From Comamonadaceae bacterium (GTDB lineage Bacteria > Pseudomonadota > Gammaproteobacteria > Burkholderiales > Burkholderiaceae_C), in contig CANGLW010000017.1 of NCBI GenBank assembly GCA_947454955.1, positions 1 to 56,862 of the forward strand: a stretch of 56,862 nucleotides of DNA, given 5' to 3'. The translations under genes were made by a program, and so were the position numbers. Below are positions 1 through 6,983 of this stretch, piece after piece. Each line of letters starts with the position of its first letter. Within the stretch, counting starts at the first letter, position 1. The notes beneath the pieces were generated by a model. It saw only the letters and a program-made list of their open reading frames with translations, was not told the origin of the DNA and made no database searches.

Positions 1-84
1 CGCCAAATCCCTAATGAAGTTGTTGTGAACCTGGCTCACAACATCGACCACATGAAGGGCTTGCTCTTTAGCGCCAAGTCTTGA
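1..84 (+). CDS. C-terminal end of an unidentified protein
   Basis: An open frame runs in from the left edge and stops with TGA at 82-84, leaving 27 residues that include NEVVVNLAHNIDHMKG. The fragment is too short to identify. Its position just upstream of the flagellin promoter suggests a flagellar or motility gene, but that is only inference from context. Confidence 0.5.
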   Translation, partial: RQIPNEVVVNLAHNIDHMKGLLFSAKS

Positions 85-129
85 TGTGCCACTACAAATT
101 CCGTAGCAAATATTTTTTTTGAAATTTTG

Positions 130-156
130 TTAAGTAAATAAAGTCTGTTCCGAATC
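130..156 (+). promoter_or_regulatory. sigma-28 (FliA) type promoter of fliC
   Basis: The -35-like TTAAGTAA (130-137) is followed by an 11-base spacer and the -10-like TCCGAATC (149-156). The general FliA pattern is TAAAGTTT-N11-GCCGATAA. The same local form with CGAATC or CGAGTC recurs upstream of the genes at 14028, 16634 and 27392. A good ribosome site (AGGAG near 200-204) lies before the flagellin ATG at 212. Confidence 0.65.
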
Positions 157-211
157 ATCTTCTAACAAGACTTCTTCTTGTTCATCGAACCACCTCTGAA
201 GGAGAATTTTC

Positions 212-1033
212 ATGTCATCTGTTATCAATACGAACCTGAGCGCAGTTGCTGCTCAAAACTCTTTGCGTTTGTCTGGCTTGAACCAAACTCAGGCCATGGA
301 ACGTCTGTCTTCTGGCATCAAGATCAACAACGCCAAAGACGACGCTGCTGGCTTGGCCATCAGCACCCGCATGACCGCCAACATCCGCGGCATTGCATCT
401 GCCATTCGCAATGCCAACGACGGTATTTCGATGACGCAGACTGCTGAGGGCAGCATGGCCTCGATTCAAGACAACTTGCAGCGCATTCGTGAGTTGGCTG
501 TGCAAGCCGCGAACGACACCAATCAAGACACTGACCGAACCACTCTGGACAACGAAGCCAAGCAACTCGTCGAAGAAATCGATCGCGTGGCAAATAATGC
601 CAAATTCAATGGCATCGACCTGTTGGCAGCGGATGACACCTTCTCGTTGCAAGTTGGCCCAGGTGCTAACGCTGATGACGTGATCAAAATCGACCTGAAA
701 GCCATGACTTCAGACAAGCTTGAAGTCGACAAATTGGACCTCACTGATTCGGCCAAGTCGGCAGACAACCTGGACGCCATCGACAAGGCTTTGATCACAG
801 TGACCGATGCTCGTGCCAGCATGGGTGCCTATCAAAACCGCTTGAACGCTGCCATTTCCAACCTGGAAAACACGTCCATGAATTTGATGGCTTCGCGCAG
901 CCGAATTCTGGACACCGACTACGCCAAGGAAACCACCAACCTGGCTAAGTCGCAGATCATTCAGCAAGCAGCAACCGCCATGTTGGCCCAGGCCAACCAG
1001 TCTTCGCAGTCTGTGCTGGCCCTGCTGAAGTAA
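212..1033 (+). CDS. fliC: Flagellin (short form, 273 aa)
   Basis: This is the structural subunit of the flagellar filament, exported through the flagellar type III apparatus and polymerised outside the cell. The N-terminal D0/D1 helices ([18 protein letters not shown], then [20 protein letters not shown]) and the C-terminal D1/D0 helices ([20 protein letters not shown], ending in LLK) are fully conserved. At 273 residues it is close to a minimal flagellin, with little between the two conserved ends, so the variable outer D2/D3 domains are almost absent. It has its own sigma-28-like promoter and a strong terminator, so it is probably monocistronic. A FliB-type lysine methylase follows on the opposite strand and may modify it. 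Confidence 0.97.
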   Translation: MSSVINTNLSAVAAQNSLRLSGLNQTQAMERLSSGIKINNAKDDAAGLAISTRMTANIRGIASAIRNANDGISMTQTAEGSMASIQDNLQRIRELAVQAANDTNQDTDRTTLDNEAKQLVEEIDRVANNAKFNGIDLLAADDTFSLQVGPGANADDVIKIDLKAMTSDKLEVDKLDLTDSAKSADNLDAIDKALITVTDARASMGAYQNRLNAAISNLENTSMNLMASRSRILDTDYAKETTNLAKSQIIQQAATAMLAQANQSSQSVLALLK

Positions 1034-1073
1034 CTTTCAGTTACCTGGCTGAAGAGTAGCCAGCCAGCTTATA

Positions 1074-1101
1074 ACAGCCACCTCCGGGTGGCTGTTTTTT
1101 T
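1074..1101 (+). terminator. Rho-independent terminator of fliC
   Basis: A nine-base stem, ACAGCCACC (1074-1082) with GGTGGCTGT (1087-1095), is closed by the loop TCCG and followed by a run of seven T (1095-1101). It lies 40 bases after the fliC stop. Confidence 0.93.
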
Positions 1102-1147
1102 GACTGTGTTGCCACCTCTAAGTTTGCCTTTGGCGGTTAAGAGCCCA

Positions 1148-2386
1148 TCAAGCTTTTAAAATTCTGAAGATCTTATTCAAGTCATTCCAACCAGAATTGT
1201 TGAAACAACCATTGATCGTGGCTGCAAACTTACTGTCGTGCTGGTAACGACGGCAAAACACTTGAACCGTGCGAACCATGGCATCAGCACCTGGCAAGCT
1301 GCGGTCATCAGCACATTGAATGGCTGTCATGAAACGAAGCAAGCCAAACCGCACGATCATTTTTAAATAATGTTCAAGCGGTGAGGTGGCGCCAAATGGA
1401 AAGCACTCCCTGAACATTTCGTTGATGATGTAGTTTTCAAAGAAGGAGGGATGCGCACGAAGAACAACACCCAGCCCCTCAAGACCACGCTTGTACTGCT
1501 CGGTCAGCATCGTCTTTGAAACCAAAACACCCCCATCAGACTTTTCAAAATGACTGGAGATACTTTCATCAACAAGTTGTTGATTTTTTGAATACTGATT
1601 GCCGGTTTTGAAAGCCCACAACTTCACAAAGATCTCAGCTTGTAATTCATGGTTGGCGTTGATATTTTCAAACAACTCACCCAACTCGCCAGCTTCCAGC
1701 AATTGGAACAGACCTTGTACTTTCTCAACGGCACTCTGCTTAGACGCTTGCTTGTTGTCAGCGGTTAAAGACTCGCACACCAGACCTAAAAAAACCATTT
1801 TCTGCCACAGCATCAAGCCTTGCGCCTTGATGATCTTGATGCAGAAAAAACGCACCTCATTCATCTCATCTATGCGCAGGCCGAATTTCGGCTTCAAATC
1901 CGTCACTGTGTCAATGCGCACATGAAAATCTGATTTTGAAAACTCAAAGGCATCGTCCTCAAGCAAAGCCAATCGAGCAGCCTGCGGGCAAGAAAGCGTC
2001 AATGACTGTTGGTGAAAATCACCCGTCTTATAGCTAAGCCTTGGGAAGGTGCTGCAGGTGTGCGAGAGCTTATCCTCGCCCAGTTCTTTCTGAATGGCGC
2101 AAAGACTGTCTTCAAGCATGGGGCATGCTTGATTGACTGGGGACATCTTCACGCGGGCATAGTTTTGATCGGTTGCTTGACTGCGAACTCGGCCTATCTC
2201 ATGCGTCAGACGTTCCTTCAAAGTTGGGCTTATTACTTTTTGATAGGCGTTGTAAGTTTTCTTATCAATGGTCACCCCCCAACCAGCGCAGCATGTATCT
2301 TCACAGCTGGCGCCAACACAAGCAAATTTTTGAGCGTAAAGCGGTGTGATGGCTTCAATTTTTTTGGTTGGATGCAAAACACTCAT
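1148..2386 (-). CDS. fliB: Flagellin lysine-N-methylase (FliB family)
   Basis: FliB proteins methylate lysine side chains of flagellin, a surface modification best known in Salmonella. The 412-residue product has the family's cysteine-rich N-terminus: C23, then CEDTCCAGW at residues 28-36, then further cysteines in ACPMLEDSLC and HTCSTFPR. These are thought to bind a metal or cluster. Its position directly after fliC, in convergent orientation, repeats the classic fliC-fliB association. A ribosome site (AGAAGG) precedes the ATG at 2386. By eye the gene is more AT-rich than the neighbouring flagellar genes, which fits acquisition by transfer. The second flagellin at 3303 is a possible additional substrate. 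Confidence 0.85.
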   Translation of the reverse strand: MSVLHPTKKIEAITPLYAQKFACVGASCEDTCCAGWGVTIDKKTYNAYQKVISPTLKERLTHEIGRVRSQATDQNYARVKMSPVNQACPMLEDSLCAIQKELGEDKLSHTCSTFPRLSYKTGDFHQQSLTLSCPQAARLALLEDDAFEFSKSDFHVRIDTVTDLKPKFGLRIDEMNEVRFFCIKIIKAQGLMLWQKMVFLGLVCESLTADNKQASKQSAVEKVQGLFQLLEAGELGELFENINANHELQAEIFVKLWAFKTGNQYSKNQQLVDESISSHFEKSDGGVLVSKTMLTEQYKRGLEGLGVVLRAHPSFFENYIINEMFRECFPFGATSPLEHYLKMIVRFGLLRFMTAIQCADDRSLPGADAMVRTVQVFCRRYQHDSKFAATINGCFNNSGWNDLNKIFRILKA

Positions 2387-2596
2387 GTCGAAAATCCTTC
2401 TGGGTCAACTTTCTCATTGAAAGCACGATTCACAGTGTCAGCAACATGCATGCCATAGACAGTCCGTCGACGGATAGGTATGAAAACCTCGTGACAAAAG
2501 AGTTGCTTTGCATGGTCCTGGTTCGTTTCAAGTGAGCGCCAGGGGCTTGCGCTGCCCATTTAGGCAAATCATTGCCGCTTTCAGACCACACATTCG

Positions 2597-2632
2597 CCCA
2601 AACCTTGCCGCTTGCCACCCCAAACCTTGCCG
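2597..2632 (+). repeat. Paired 14-base direct repeat, candidate activator-binding sites
   Basis: CCCAAACCTTGCCG occurs at 2597-2610 and again at 2619-2632, 22 bases apart, or about two helical turns. The pair lies about 75-110 bases upstream of the -24 element of the sigma-54 promoter, the usual distance for enhancer-binding protein sites. A near-identical but fully palindromic version is found at 27464-27479. Confidence 0.55.
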
Positions 2633-2704
2633 TTCCCGCATGTTCATGGGGGTTGGTGCTGTCATTTTTTTGCCGCTCTCAACCTAAAAAGCCCTGAAAA
2701 CAAG

Positions 2705-2721
2705 TTGGCATTGCTTTTGCT
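2705..2721 (+). promoter_or_regulatory. Sigma-54 (-24/-12) promoter of the TPR-flagellin unit
   Basis: TTGGCATTGCTTTTGCT matches the sigma-54 pattern TTGGCACG-N4-TTGCW, with the invariant GG and GC separated by exactly ten bases. It lies 49 bases before the ATG at 2770. Such promoters need an activator ATPase, and one is encoded at 5012-6595. Confidence 0.8.
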
Positions 2722-2769
2722 AAATCGGTTGCATCTGATGTTTTTTTATGCAACACGCAGGAGCACCAC

Positions 2770-3237
2770 ATGCACATCGAGTTTCAGCAGGCTTTGAACC
2801 AATGGGTCAGCCAACAGTCTTTCAACTTGCGCGAAGCCTCGCGCTTCAGCCCGGCTGACTTCCGCGAAGGCGTGCAGTGGCTGGTGGTGAACGACCAGGA
2901 AGACATGGCCCAAGCCCTGGCCGACGCTGGCCTGGCCCTCTACCCTGAGAGCGAAGACATTCTGGCCATTGCCGGCTTGCTGGCCATGACCCGCCAAGAC
3001 TGGCCCCTGGCCATTGAATTGCTGCACGACCTGATGGCTGTGCAAAAAGACGAGGTGCAGCCCACCACCTGCATGATGCTGGCCCGCGCTCTGGCTTGCA
3101 ACCTGGACTTGGCTGAAGCCCGCGAGGTGCTGGATCAGGCCCTGCGCATCTGGCCTTTTGACGACACCCTTCTTAAAGAAAAACACGCCATGTTGGGTGT
3201 GCAGGATGTGATGCCTGCGCCGAGCATGCACAACTGA
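2770..3237 (+). CDS. TPR-like helical protein next to flagellin
   Basis: This is a 155-residue, probably cytoplasmic, all-helical protein. Repeating alanine/leucine-rich segments such as AQALADAGLALYPESEDILAI and ALACNLDLAEAREVLDQAL have the spacing of tetratricopeptide repeats. Small TPR proteins often act as chaperones or scaffolds for exported proteins. Here the gene lies directly after a sigma-54 promoter and 65 bases before the second flagellin, with no other promoter visible between them, so the two are probably co-transcribed. A flagellin chaperone or assembly role is an inference; I do not recognise a named family. Confidence 0.75.
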   Translation: MHIEFQQALNQWVSQQSFNLREASRFSPADFREGVQWLVVNDQEDMAQALADAGLALYPESEDILAIAGLLAMTRQDWPLAIELLHDLMAVQKDEVQPTTCMMLARALACNLDLAEAREVLDQALRIWPFDDTLLKEKHAMLGVQDVMPAPSMHN

Positions 3238-3302
3238 AACATCAGTGCCCATAAGCCAGAGGCTTTAACTTTTGCGCTTCTGGCGCACTCAGGAGATCAA
3301 AC

Positions 3303-4883
3303 ATGACTGTGATCAACACCAACATCAAATCGCTGTACACGCAGGCGGCCCTCAAGCTTTCAGAGCGCGATGGCAAAGTGGCCATGCAGCAGCTGGCCAC
3401 CGGCAAGCGCATCAACTCCGCCAAGGACGATGCCGCTGGCCTGGCCATTTCTGCACGCATGACGCAGCAGATCAAAGGCTTGAACCAAGCCTCTCGCAAT
3501 GCGGGCGATGCGATCTCCTTTGTGCAAACGCTGGATGGTGCCACCTCTGAAATCACCAATATGCTGCAGCGCATGAGCGAGTTGGCGGTGCAAGCAGCCA
3601 ACGCCACTTACTCTGGCGAGCAGCGCGGCTTCTTGGACCTGGAGTTCCAGCAGCTCAAGCAAGAGATTGTTCGCATCTCGGACACGCACGAGTGGAACGG
3701 CTTCAAGATCATGAACGGCACTGCAGGTGACCCGATTGGTCCAGCTACGGTGACGCTGACGAGTCCAACAGGTGCACTTTTGGACAGCAAAACCATCATC
3801 AATGGTTTTGCGATTCGCGCCTCCAACGTTCAAGACGACCCCTTTTCTGACACAACAGCCGCAGGTAGCAAGAAGGATCAAAGTGCGATTGCGATTGCAG
3901 CCGCCATCAATGACGCAACATCCACAACCGGTGTGCGCGCCATGGCCACTGGCCCTGTGACTGGCGGCAAAGTGACCACGGTGGGTACAGAGTCTGGCAC
4001 ACAGTACCTGTTCCTTAACGGCGTGGCTGTGCCGATTGACATGGGCACTGGTGTATCAGGCACAGCGGACTCGGCCGATACACGTCGCTCCAAAGTGGTC
4101 GCGTCCATCAACAACACCATTGCCAACCACGGTGTAACAGCCAGCGATACGGGTAACGGTGGCATCACCTTAACTACCAAAGATGGTCGTAATTTGTCGG
4201 TTTGGTTCAACCCAACGCTTACTAACTTATCTGCAGCCTCTTTTGGTCTGGCTTCTACTGGAACCACACCGGCCACGGGTGTGACTTCTATTGCCAGCGG
4301 TACTGCAGCAAGTACGACTGCCACAACCTTGTATGGCACGGTCACGCTTCGATCGGTCAAAGCACCCATCATCGTCACTGCGGCTTCAGGTGCAACTATC
4401 CCCTTCACTGTTGGCTCTAAAGACCAAGCAGGCAATCTGCCAAGTCAGAGCGCCGGCCGCATGTCTTTCCAGGTTGGCCCCGCAGCTAACCAGCTCATCA
4501 CCATCGACCTGCAAGACTTTGGCAAGAACGGTGCTGTAACAGGCGAAGTCACTGCCGACGTTGACAGCTCTGAGCCCAGTGTCAACATCAAGAGCGTGGC
4601 TGATGCCAATGCTGTCATTGACAAGATTGCCCGCGCAATGGACAACGTGAACGCCCAGCGCTCCACCATGGGTGCGGTGATGAACCGCCTGGAACACGTG
4701 ATTGACAACCTCAACACCGTGTCGATGAACGCTGAAGCTTCACGCAGCCAAATTGAAGACGCAGACTACGCCAAGGCTTCGACCGAGCTGGCCCGCACGC
4801 AGATCATGCAGCAAGCCGCCACTGCGGTTTTGGCCCAGGCCAACACCAGCCAACAGACGGTTCTGAAGCTACTGCAGGGCTAA
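3303..4883 (+). CDS. Second flagellin with long central insert (526 aa)
   Basis: This is a filament subunit with canonical ends: N-terminal INTNIKSLYTQAALKLS and [20 protein letters not shown], and C-terminal SQIEDADYAKASTELARTQI. Between about residues 140 and 385 sits a large threonine/alanine/glycine-rich insert. It contains stretches like the flagellin hook IN motif (INNTIANHGVTASDTGNGGI), which would form surface-exposed outer domains. It is almost twice the length of the flagellin at 212. Ribosome site AGGAG precedes the ATG. The likely promoter is the sigma-54 element at 2705, so the two flagellins appear to be under different sigma factors. It ends at a strong terminator (4926-4951). 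Confidence 0.95.
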   Translation: MTVINTNIKSLYTQAALKLSERDGKVAMQQLATGKRINSAKDDAAGLAISARMTQQIKGLNQASRNAGDAISFVQTLDGATSEITNMLQRMSELAVQAANATYSGEQRGFLDLEFQQLKQEIVRISDTHEWNGFKIMNGTAGDPIGPATVTLTSPTGALLDSKTIINGFAIRASNVQDDPFSDTTAAGSKKDQSAIAIAAAINDATSTTGVRAMATGPVTGGKVTTVGTESGTQYLFLNGVAVPIDMGTGVSGTADSADTRRSKVVASINNTIANHGVTASDTGNGGITLTTKDGRNLSVWFNPTLTNLSAASFGLASTGTTPATGVTSIASGTAASTTATTLYGTVTLRSVKAPIIVTAASGATIPFTVGSKDQAGNLPSQSAGRMSFQVGPAANQLITIDLQDFGKNGAVTGEVTADVDSSEPSVNIKSVADANAVIDKIARAMDNVNAQRSTMGAVMNRLEHVIDNLNTVSMNAEASRSQIEDADYAKASTELARTQIMQQAATAVLAQANTSQQTVLKLLQG

Positions 4884-4925
4884 TTACCCCAGCCGGGGGT
4901 GTCGGGAAACTGACAAAAACGGTGG

Positions 4926-4951
4926 AAAAAGCCCTTATTTAGGGCTTTTTT
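4926..4951 (+). terminator. Rho-independent terminator after the second flagellin
   Basis: A stem AAAAAGCCCT (4926-4935) with AGGGCTTTTT (4941-4950) encloses the loop TATTT and ends in a T tract. The next sigma-54 promoter begins four bases later, so the two transcription units are cleanly separated. Confidence 0.92.
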
Positions 4952-4954
4952 CGC

Positions 4955-4971
4955 TTGGCACGGGTTTTGCA
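4955..4971 (+). promoter_or_regulatory. Sigma-54 promoter of the regulator-fliEFGHIJ operon
   Basis: TTGGCACGGGTTTTGCA is an essentially perfect match to TTGGCACG-N4-TTGCW. It lies 41 bases upstream of the ATG at 5012. The first gene of the operon is itself a sigma-54 activator, which allows autoregulation. Confidence 0.92.
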
Positions 4972-5011
4972 CATCGTCATGCATTGACATGCAGACAAGG
5001 CAAGGCCCGAC

Positions 5012-6595
5012 ATGAGTTCTCCGAACAATGCGCCCACGATCCTCTGGCTCGACCCCCTCGAGCCGCTAGGGGTGTCTGAACACGCCCAGCTCACCGCTGC
5101 GGGCTTGTGCATCCACTGCATCCACACCCTGGATGACCTGCAAACCGCCCTGCAAAACCAGCAGGCGCAGGCTTTGGCCATCCGGCACGACCCCACCTAC
5201 AGCCTGCTTGAAAGCGCGAAAGAGCTTTTCAAGATTGCTGGTGAGAGCCTACCCCTGATTTGCCGCGTGGACCGTCGCCAAATGAACCTGGCGGTGGATG
5301 CCATGCGCCAAGGCGCGGCCTATGCCCTGGCCACCGACGACTGGTCTGCCTCCACCTGGCAAACCGCCGCAGAAGCGGCCCACGCCCAGGTGAAAGAACA
5401 AGCCCTCAAAGCCATCAGCTCGGTGGTGCCGTCTTACAAAGCGCAGCGCAACCAAAACACGGTGGCACCCGCCGCCCAGCCGCCACAACGCAAGCTGGTT
5501 TATGTCGACCCCATCAGCCGCCACTTGCTGGCCCTGGCACAACGTGTGGCCCAAGCCAATGTGACAGCCTTGATTGAAGGCCCCACCGGTGCAGGTAAAG
5601 AAATTTTGGCGCGTGTGTTGCATGAATCTTCAGCCCGTGCCAATGGCCCGTTTGTCGGCCTGAACTGCGCGGCCCTGCCCGAGCAGCTGATTGACGACAT
5701 GCTGTTCGGCCACGAAAAAGGCGCGTTCACCGGCGCGCAAAAAGACTTCAAGGGCCTGTTTGAACAAGCCCAAGGCGGTACGCTGTTCCTCGATGAAATT
5801 GGCGAGATGCCCCTGCACCTGCAAGCCAAGTTGCTGCGCGTGCTGCAAGAGCGCCAACTCACCCGCCTGGGTGCTGAACGCACGGTGCTTGTGGATGTGC
5901 GCGTGATTGCCGCCACCAACAAAGACCTGCGCACCGCCATGGCCACGCGCGAGTTCCGTGAAGACCTTTACTTCCGCATCAGCACCTTCAAGTTGCGTGT
6001 GCCACCGCTGCGCGAGCGGCCGGGCGACATTCTGCCCCTGGTGGCGGCTTTGCTGCTTCGCCATGGTGGCGAAGGCAAGCAGTTCTCGGTGAGTGCTGAA
6101 GCGCAAACCCAGTTGCTGGCTTATGGCTGGCCAGGCAATGTGCGCGAGCTTGAGAACGTGGTGCAACGCGCGGTGGTGTTGTGCAATGGTGAATGCATTG
6201 AAGCCCAACACCTGATGTTTGACGACCTGGCCGCCCTGGACAGCCTAGAGGGCGCTACACCCACGGCTGATGCCTCGGCCATGCTGCTAGAGCCCAGCTT
6301 TGCTGCCCCGCAGCCCATGACTGCCCTGCCCCTGCATGAGGCGGCGCCTGTGCATTTCGTGCCTCAGCAAGTGGCTGCCAATTTGCAAGCCGCTGTGAAA
6401 AACAACGAACACCAATTGATTTTGGCTGCCATTCAAAGCACCGACAGCCGCATGGAAGCCGCTAAAAAACTGGGCATCAGCCCACGCACGCTGCGCTACA
6501 AGCTGGCCAAGCTCAAGGGCGAGCCAGCCATCTCAAGCAATGCTCCAGGCAATGCACCTGGCGTTGAAACCAGCGCCTACGCCATGGCCAGCTGA
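5012..6595 (+). CDS. Sigma-54-dependent flagellar transcriptional activator (FlrC/FleQ-like)
   Basis: This 527-residue AAA+ enhancer-binding protein uses ATP hydrolysis to open sigma-54 promoters. The Walker A motif GPTGAGKE is at residues 190-197, the sigma-54 contact loop GAFTGA at 237-242, Walker B is in GGTLFLDEIGEM, and a Fis-type helix-turn-helix lies near the C-terminus (EAAKKLGISPRTLRYKLAKL). The N-terminal ~130 residues have the length of a receiver domain, but I cannot find the phospho-accepting aspartate in its usual place; the matching region reads ALAIRHDPTYSLLE. It may therefore act without phosphorylation, as FleQ/FlrA do, or answer another signal. It heads the fliE-fliJ operon and is the obvious activator of the promoters at 2705 and 4955. 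Confidence 0.9.
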   Translation: MSSPNNAPTILWLDPLEPLGVSEHAQLTAAGLCIHCIHTLDDLQTALQNQQAQALAIRHDPTYSLLESAKELFKIAGESLPLICRVDRRQMNLAVDAMRQGAAYALATDDWSASTWQTAAEAAHAQVKEQALKAISSVVPSYKAQRNQNTVAPAAQPPQRKLVYVDPISRHLLALAQRVAQANVTALIEGPTGAGKEILARVLHESSARANGPFVGLNCAALPEQLIDDMLFGHEKGAFTGAQKDFKGLFEQAQGGTLFLDEIGEMPLHLQAKLLRVLQERQLTRLGAERTVLVDVRVIAATNKDLRTAMATREFREDLYFRISTFKLRVPPLRERPGDILPLVAALLLRHGGEGKQFSVSAEAQTQLLAYGWPGNVRELENVVQRAVVLCNGECIEAQHLMFDDLAALDSLEGATPTADASAMLLEPSFAAPQPMTALPLHEAAPVHFVPQQVAANLQAAVKNNEHQLILAAIQSTDSRMEAAKKLGISPRTLRYKLAKLKGEPAISSNAPGNAPGVETSAYAMAS

Positions 6596-6609
6596 TCAGG
6601 AGACCCACC

Positions 6610-6954
6610 ATGGAACGCATCAATTCGCAAGTCAACATCCAGTCGATGTTGCAAACCATTCGGGCCTACCAGTCCAACGCCAGCAAAGGCATGGACGAGA
6701 TCGCCCCACGCCTGGATGGCCAGGTGCAAGGCGCCAACAGCTTCACCGACGCCATCAAGAGCAGCCTGAACAACGTCAATGGTTTGCAAACCAAGGCTGA
6801 CGAAACCGTCGACGCTTACGAGCGCGGTGAAGGTGTGCCACTGACCGATGTGGTGCTGAACATGCAGAAATCCTCGATCGCCTTTGAAGCCACCTTGCAG
6901 GTGCGCAACAAGGTGCTCAAGGCCTATGAAGACATTTTGAACATGCCGGTGTGA
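6610..6954 (+). CDS. fliE: Flagellar hook-basal body protein FliE
   Basis: FliE links the MS ring to the proximal rod in the periplasm and is needed for early flagellar export. The 114-residue product is of normal length and has the conserved C-terminal half: VPLTDVVLNMQKSSIAFEA, then QVRNKVLKAYEDILNMPV. The ribosome site AGGAG overlaps the end of the regulator gene, 14 bases upstream. It is second in the operon. Confidence 0.96.
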   Translation: MERINSQVNIQSMLQTIRAYQSNASKGMDEIAPRLDGQVQGANSFTDAIKSSLNNVNGLQTKADETVDAYERGEGVPLTDVVLNMQKSSIAFEATLQVRNKVLKAYEDILNMPV

Positions 6955-6983
6955 GCTGACAAGAACCAAGAAAGACCGACATC

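Larger units (their letters stand above)
2387..2769 (+). other. 383-base non-coding region upstream of the TPR-flagellin unit
   Basis: I see no convincing gene here. The region holds the fliB start on its left, a 14-base direct repeat (2597-2632), several further TGCCGCT-like words (near 2573 and 2669), and a sigma-54 promoter at 2705-2721. The layout is that of an enhancer region for an activator of sigma-54 RNA polymerase. AGGAG at 2759-2763 is the ribosome site of the gene at 2770. Confidence 0.6.

Noticed and set aside
139-165. Alternative fliC promoter alignment TAAAGTCT-N11-TCTTCTAA
   Set aside because: The -35 looks good but the -10 agrees poorly. The alignment at 130-156 has the CGAATC -10 seen before three other genes with the same spacing.
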